NCBI RefSeq assembly: GCF_027497215.1
Contig: NZ_CP114904.1
Coordinates: 4,734,001-4,798,000 of the forward strand
Source of the DNA: Micromonospora sp. WMMD812
GTDB lineage: Bacteria; Actinomycetota; Actinomycetes; Mycobacteriales; Micromonosporaceae
Length of the DNA: 64,000 nt
Direction of reading: 5' to 3'
The notes beneath the pieces were generated by a model. It saw nothing but the letters and a program-made list of their open reading frames with translations. It had not been told where the DNA came from and did no database searches. Below, piece by piece: positions 59,930 through 64,000 of this stretch (positions are counted from its first letter, which is position 1; each line of letters opens with the position of its first letter). The position numbers and the translations under genes are program-made.

Positions 59930-60603
59930 GCCGGGACCTCGAGCGCGTAGCCGATGCCGTGCACGGTACGGATCAGGTCCGGACCGAGCTTGCGCCGCAA
60001 CGCCTTGACGTGGCTGTCGACGGTGCGGGTGCCGGAGCTGTCGGCCCAGCCCCAGACATCGGCGAGCAGGGCCTCCCGGGGCAGCACCGTCCGGGGCCGG
60101 CCGGCGAGGTGCACCAGCAGGTCGAACTCGGTCGGCGTGAGGTGCACATCCGCACCGGCCTTGCGGACCCGGCGCTCGGCCTGGTTGATCTCGATGTCGC
60201 CGAGGCGCAGGGCGGGCGCTGGCGTGGCCGACGCCCGGTCGACCCGGCGCAGCAGGACGTGCACCCGGGCGGCCAGCTCGCGCATGGAGAACGGCTTGGT
60301 GAGGTAGTCGTCGGCCCCCACCGCCAGACCGACCAGCAGGTCCGTCTCGTCGTCCCGCGCGGTCAGCATCAGCACCGGCACCGGGCGGTCCGCCTGGATC
60401 CGCCGGCACACCTCCAGCCCGTCGAACCCGGGCAGCATGACGTCGAGCACGACCAGGTCGGGCTGCCCGACCCGGAACCGCTCGACGGCGCTCGGGCCGT
60501 CACCCGCGATGTCGACCGTGAAGCCCTCGGCGCGCAGCCGCGCGGCGACCGATTCGGCGATGGTCGGTTCGTCCTCCACCACCAGTACCCGGCGTTCCCT
60601 CAT
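59926..60603 (-). CDS. OmpR-family response regulator
   Basis: A 225-residue regulator. The receiver has EDEP, phospho-acceptor D54 in VVLDVMLPG and the Lys in LTKPF; the C-terminal winged helix ends RTVHGIGYAL. It is first in an operon with the histidine kinase and DUF4153 genes. TACAGT lies 8 nt before the ATG. Confidence 0.95.
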   Translation of the reverse strand: MRERRVLVVEDEPTIAESVAARLRAEGFTVDIAGDGPSAVERFRVGQPDLVVLDVMLPGFDGLEVCRRIQADRPVPVLMLTARDDETDLLVGLAVGADDYLTKPFSMRELAARVHVLLRRVDRASATPAPALRLGDIEINQAERRVRKAGADVHLTPTEFDLLVHLAGRPRTVLPREALLADVWGWADSSGTRTVDSHVKALRRKLGPDLIRTVHGIGYALEVPA

Positions 60604-60711
60604 GGGCCCTGACTGTAGGGACGTGCCGTGGAGATCGGTGGCTCACGTTGTGAACGATCTGTGGAGAACCGCCGGTCACCGGTCACCGGTCGACGCGCGG
60701 CCGCGCCCGCC

Positions 60712-61374
60712 TCACCCGAGCCCGACGCGTACCGGGTGGGCGGAGGCGGAGCCGAGCCAGGTGTGCGGGTTGCCGTACCAGCACCAGCCGAGCTTCGGCG
60801 CGCCCTGGCTGATCCAGATCGCGGGCACCCGCTTGTCGCCGCAGCGCGAGCCGACCAGCGAGAAGCACTTGTTCTTGGCCAGCGCGGCCGGATACAGGCT
60901 GACGAAGGCGAGCCCCTCGTCGATGGTGATGGGCAGCCGGTCCTGACCGGTGATGACCTCCATCGCCCCGGAGGGGGCGAGGTTCAGCGTCTCCTCACCC
61001 CGGTCCACGTCGAAGAGCAGGTACGCGGGGCCGGCCGGCGCCTCCAGCTCCTTAATCGGGTCGAAGCGGGCCAGGTCGCCGTCGGCGAAGTGGCGGTCCA
61101 GGAAGCCGGGCTTGCGCTTGCCGGCCAGCGTGGTCAGCGCGAGCCGCTCCTCCACCGGGATCAGCTCGCGGGTGATCACCAGCAGGAAGGGCACCCGCCC
61201 CTCGGTGGGGGCCGCCAGGCCGGCCGCGCCGGCGACGGCCGCCGCACGCAGCGGGGCGACCAGGCTCCGGAAGTCCTCCACGGTCATCCGGGCAAGCGCG
61301 GGGTAGCCCAGTTCCACCAGGCGGTCGAGCTGACGGTCGAACTCGGTCGCGGCGTCGAACGGGACATCGGTCAC
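60712..61374 (-). CDS. DUF5701 family protein
   Basis: A 220-residue soluble protein of the actinobacterial DUF5701 family: FDRQLDRLVELGYPALA, VPFLLVITRELIPVEERLALT and the CWYGNPHTWLGSASA end. Its function is unknown. GGAGG stands 5 bases before the GTG start, and an inverted repeat lies just upstream. Confidence 0.8.
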   Translation of the reverse strand: MTDVPFDAATEFDRQLDRLVELGYPALARMTVEDFRSLVAPLRAAAVAGAAGLAAPTEGRVPFLLVITRELIPVEERLALTTLAGKRKPGFLDRHFADGDLARFDPIKELEAPAGPAYLLFDVDRGEETLNLAPSGAMEVITGQDRLPITIDEGLAFVSLYPAALAKNKCFSLVGSRCGDKRVPAIWISQGAPKLGWCWYGNPHTWLGSASAHPVRVGLG

Positions 61375-61389
61375 GGTGGCCTCCTCGAA

Positions 61390-61418
61390 GTCGTACGGCC
61401 TACCGTACAGCGTACGAC
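61390..61418. promoter_or_regulatory. Inverted repeat upstream of DUF5701 gene
   Basis: GTCGTACG (61390-61397) and CGTACGAC (61411-61418), 13 bases apart, with an inner GTAC-rich stretch. It lies 16-44 bases before the start, at a typical repressor position. Confidence 0.5.
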
Positions 61419-61509
61419 CAAGAGGATTATTCCCGACACGGCGATGCAACCCCGTGCTGCGGGTGGTCCGTCGTACGGCCGTGATGGTCGACAGAGAGGT
61501 GGGACCGCG

Positions 61510-61998
61510 GTGAGGCGCGCCGACGAGGACGACTTCCGGGCCTACGTCGCCGACCGGATGGATCGCTGGCGGCGCAGCGCGTTCCTGCTCTGTCAGGACT
61601 GGCACACCGCCGACGACGTCGTGTCCGTCGCGGTCGCGCGGCTCTACCGGAGCTGGGGCACGGTGAGCCGGGCGGACAACCGCGACGCGTACGCGCAGCG
61701 GGTGCTGACCCGCTGCTGGCTCGACGAGCGGCGTCGGCCCTGGAACAACCGGGAGCAGTCGTGGGCCCAGGTGCCGGACACCGTCGGCGTGGCGCAGGAC
61801 GTGACCGACCGGGACGGGCTCGCCGCCCTGCTGCGGTCGCTCGGACCACGACAGCGCGCGGTGCTCGTGCTCCGCTACTACCTCGACTACTCGGTCGAGG
61901 AGACGGCCGAGGTGCTCGGTGTGTCCGCCGGCACGGTCAAGAGCCAGTCCGCGCGCGGGCTGGCGAACCTGCGTGTCGTCCTCGACGGCCAGTCCTGA
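61510..61998 (+). CDS. SigE-family sigma factor
   Basis: A 162-residue ECF sigma factor of the actinobacterial SigE family: FRAYVADRMDRWRRSAFLLCQDWHTADD (region 2) and LGPRQRAVLVLRYYLDYSVEETAEVLG (region 4). The GTG start follows GGTGGG. A gene for a membrane protein follows after 15 bases. Confidence 0.9.
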   Translation: MRRADEDDFRAYVADRMDRWRRSAFLLCQDWHTADDVVSVAVARLYRSWGTVSRADNRDAYAQRVLTRCWLDERRRPWNNREQSWAQVPDTVGVAQDVTDRDGLAALLRSLGPRQRAVLVLRYYLDYSVEETAEVLGVSAGTVKSQSARGLANLRVVLDGQS

Positions 61999-62013
61999 GT
62001 AGACGGGGGAATC

Positions 62014-62832
62014 GTGACTCACCAGGTGTTCGACGAGTTGATCGGCACGCCACCGCCGTCGCGGGTCGACGTCGACGGCATCGTCCGCAGGGAACGACGG
62101 AGCCGGAGCGCCCGGCGACTCGGCGGCGCACTGGCCGCCGTGCTGGCCCTGGCGCTGGCCGTCGGCGTACGCGACCGGCCCGGCGCTGCCGAGGTCACGC
62201 CCCGGGCCAGCGCCTCCTCGCCCACGGCGGACACCCGGTTCCGGTTGGTCTTCGACACGGACGAGACGGCCGACGCCACCGCGCGGCGGCTCGGCCAGGA
62301 GTTGGACCGGGCGATGCGAAAGGTGGCGCCCGGTGCGGTGTGGTTCTGGATGCCCGACCAGCCCGGCGAGCCCCGGCGGCCGGACGGGCAGGCGCCGACG
62401 TTCTCGCACCGGGGCCGCGCGGACCTCATCAACGGCTCCTCCGGGTTGTCGTACCAGGGTCGCCGGGGGGCGCTGAGACTGTCGATCAGCCCCGAGGTCC
62501 ACAGCGACGCGTCGTCCGGACCCGTCAGTTACTACTGGGCGTGCCGGATGCCGCCGGACGTCCGGGAGGACAACCGCTACCACCGGGTGTGCGAGGAGGC
62601 GACCAGCCCCGGCGGCGCCCGGATGAAGATCCAGACCTACACCGGCAAGCGGCAACCGACCGTCCAGCACCTCGTCGTGGTCCAGCTGCCGGACAACCGG
62701 ACGTTGGAGCTGAGCGTGCAGAACATGGTCGGGGTCGACGAGTCGGCGGTGCCGGCACAACCGGAGGCGCCGCTCTCCCGGGAGCAGGTGCGGGAGATCG
62801 CCGTGCAGATCGCGGACCAGATCAAGAGCTGA
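62014..62832 (+). CDS. Membrane-anchored protein downstream of SigE-type sigma factor
   Basis: A 272-residue protein with a short cytoplasmic start (about 35 residues), one helix (about 36-51) and an extracellular domain. It shares overall architecture, but little visible sequence, with the product of 53706-54551, which also follows a sigma factor. A role in controlling the sigma factor is inferred. Confidence 0.65.
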   Translation: MTHQVFDELIGTPPPSRVDVDGIVRRERRSRSARRLGGALAAVLALALAVGVRDRPGAAEVTPRASASSPTADTRFRLVFDTDETADATARRLGQELDRAMRKVAPGAVWFWMPDQPGEPRRPDGQAPTFSHRGRADLINGSSGLSYQGRRGALRLSISPEVHSDASSGPVSYYWACRMPPDVREDNRYHRVCEEATSPGGARMKIQTYTGKRQPTVQHLVVVQLPDNRTLELSVQNMVGVDESAVPAQPEAPLSREQVREIAVQIADQIKS

Positions 62833-62859
62833 CGGCGGAGCGAGCAGGGCTGGGCCGGG

Positions 62860-63657
62860 TCAGCGGTTCCAGTCCTGCTTCGCCGCGCGGACCAGCTTGT
62901 CCTTCAACTCCCGGGTGTGCCGCCGGCTCACCGGCAGCTCGGTGCCGTCGATCACCACCACGTAGCCGGAGTTGACCAGCCGCAGCTCGGCGATGAGCTT
63001 CAGCTGCACCAGGTACGACCGGTGGATCCGGACGAAACCGGCGTCGGCCCAGCGCTCGGCGAGCGTGGCCAGCGAGACCCGGACCAGGTGCGAGCCGTCC
63101 CCGGTGTGCAGCCGGGCGTAGTCGCCCTGCGCCTCGACCCAGCGCACCGCCGAACGGGGCAGCATCCGGGTCGTGCCGGCCAGCTCGATCGGGATGGTCG
63201 GGTCCTCCTCCGCCCGGGCCAGCGCCGCCGGGTGCGACGGCACCACCCGAGAGCCGATCACCCGGCGCAGCGACTCGGCCAGCCGCTCCGCGCGTACCGG
63301 TTTGCGCACGTAGTCGGTGGCCCCGAGGTCGAACGCGTCGACCGCGCCGTCGTCGTACGCGGTGACGAAGACGATCGCCGGCGGGCGGGCGAACCGGCGC
63401 AGCACCCGGGCCAGCTCCATCCCGTCCAGGCCGGGCATCCGGATGTCCAGGAAGACCACGTCCACGTCGCCGTCGCGGAGCAGTCGCAGCGCCTCGGTCG
63501 CGTCCCCGGCCGTGTGCAGCCGGGCCACCCGCGGGTCGGCCCGCAGGTGGTACGCCAGCTCGTCGAGCGCGGGCGGCTCGTCGTCGACCGCCAGCACCCG
63601 GAGGAAACCGGACGCGTTCACCGCACCGACCCGGTCGGCCCGCTCGCGCTCGCTCAC
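62860..63657 (-). CDS. LytTR-family response regulator
   Basis: A 265-residue regulator. Receiver with DDEP, phospho-acceptor D71 in VVFLDIRMPG and Lys in VRKPV; then a LytTR DNA-binding domain (AVRWVEAQGDYARLHT, RIHRSYLVQL, ELPVSRRHTRELKDKL). Its partner kinase is encoded just upstream. LytS/LytTR pairs often control carboxylate transporters, so the actP modules in this window are possible targets (inference). Confidence 0.93.
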   Translation of the reverse strand: MSERERADRVGAVNASGFLRVLAVDDEPPALDELAYHLRADPRVARLHTAGDATEALRLLRDGDVDVVFLDIRMPGLDGMELARVLRRFARPPAIVFVTAYDDGAVDAFDLGATDYVRKPVRAERLAESLRRVIGSRVVPSHPAALARAEEDPTIPIELAGTTRMLPRSAVRWVEAQGDYARLHTGDGSHLVRVSLATLAERWADAGFVRIHRSYLVQLKLIAELRLVNSGYVVVIDGTELPVSRRHTRELKDKLVRAAKQDWNR

Positions 63658-63775
63658 GGCGCCACCCTTGTTCGCGACTGCGGGGCTCGCAACCCCGGCT
63701 CACTCCTCGCGCTCACGGCGCCACCTTTGTTCGCGGCTGCGGGGCTCGCAACCCCGGCTCACTCCTCGCGCTCAC
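63652..63775. repeat. 59-bp tandem duplication between kinase and regulator genes
   Basis: Two 59-bp copies (63652-63710 and 63711-63769) differ at two positions, plus the first 6 bases of a third. Each copy carries GTGAGCG on the minus strand and a small GGGG-CCCC hairpin. The duplication separates the kinase stop from the regulator start and repeats the start-like GTG. Confidence 0.9.
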
Positions 63776-64000
63776 GAACCCGCCCGTACGCCGGGGTGGA
63801 ACTTCGGGACCCGCATGCTCACCTTCGTGCCCGAGCCGAGCCCGGTCTCCACGACCAGGCCGAACTCGTTCCCGAAGACCGACCGGAGCCGCTCGTCGAC
63901 GTTGGAGAGCCCGACGTGCTGGCCGGAGTCGTCCCCCGGATCGCCGTTGCTGTGGGCCAGCTCGGCGATGCCGGCGGTCAGCGTGGTCGGATCCATCCCC
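63772..64000 (-). CDS. LytS-type sensor histidine kinase (partial)
   Basis: Only the C-terminal 75 or so codons lie in the window. GLSNVDERLRSVFG and the GSGTKVSMRVPKF ending are the G2 part of the ATPase domain of LytS/YehU-type kinases. It is upstream of the LytTR regulator on the same strand, so they form one system. Confidence 0.88.
   Translation of the reverse strand, partial: GMDPTTLTAGIAELAHSNGDPGDDSGQHVGLSNVDERLRSVFGNEFGLVVETGLGSGTKVSMRVPKFHPGVRAGS

Overview
The window is very GC-rich, with GTG and TTG starts common and genes tightly packed in short co-directional runs. It carries a Bpa proteasome activator ending in GQYL, SigE-family sigma factors, DUF5926, DUF5701, DUF6457 and TY-Chap proteins, and several LytR-CpsA-Psr (LCP) proteins. 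Together these point to a chromosomal segment of an actinomycete, most likely Micromonosporaceae (Micromonospora or a relative). I saw no rRNA, tRNA, CRISPR array, transposase or prophage. The content is mostly core and housekeeping.

Layout. 1-2034: molybdenum-cofactor genes moaB (partial), moeA, moaE. 2105-8330: GT87 mannosyltransferase, DoxX protein, GNAT, an AAA ATPase with striking inverted repeats upstream, and two paralogous proline-rich membrane proteins. 8412-10098: EamA exporter and prepilin peptidase. 10145-13339: an EndoQ-like PHP nuclease fused to a UvrD helicase. 13416-16877: operon of fructosamine-kinase-like protein, moaA, moaD and a metallophosphoesterase. 17083-18120: a DUF4192 gene broken by an in-frame TAG. 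18179-20662: Sap-like protein, fdhD, mobA and DUF6457, which completes a scattered Moco/formate dehydrogenase maturation set. 21019-26929: TY-Chap protein, secreted beta-propeller, Lrp regulator divergent from ddaH, and a substrate-binding lipoprotein. 26978-33575: hydrolase, bpa, a HAD pair, GNAT, OsmC, zincin, AIM24. 33632-39975: pheA, lipoprotein, ACT, PAS and NERD proteins, arcA, DUF5926, RsbW-like kinase. 40010-42776: histidine kinase, GDPD, rhodanese. 42835-47720: three LCP ligases plus a UDP-glucuronate decarboxylase-like enzyme, a cell-wall glycopolymer block. 47887-56637: two symporter modules, flavin reductase, an ABC-2-like exporter and a sigma factor with a membrane partner. 56742-64000: DUF4153 membrane protein, OmpR-type two-component system, DUF5701, a second sigma/membrane-protein pair, and a LytTR regulator with a truncated LytS-type kinase.

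The regulatory DNA is the most unusual part. At least 15 genes have a TANNNT hexamer exactly 6-7 nt before the start codon, the signature of leaderless transcripts. The AAA-ATPase gene has the inverted repeat GTCTAGC-N6-GCTAGAC just upstream of such a hexamer, and the same repeat recurs inside the terminator next door. A 15/16 match to the parS consensus lies over the start of a flavin reductase gene. About 6 kb away, three helically phased DnaA boxes sit upstream of a symporter operon. An ArgR-like palindrome precedes arcA. Three genes contain the rare TTA codon.

The best candidates for something under-described are the EndoQ-UvrD fusion, the self-marked AAA locus, the chromosome-organisation sites at 50.6 and 56.7 kb, and the Pro-rich paralogue pair. 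All function calls come from reading motifs by eye; no database search was run.
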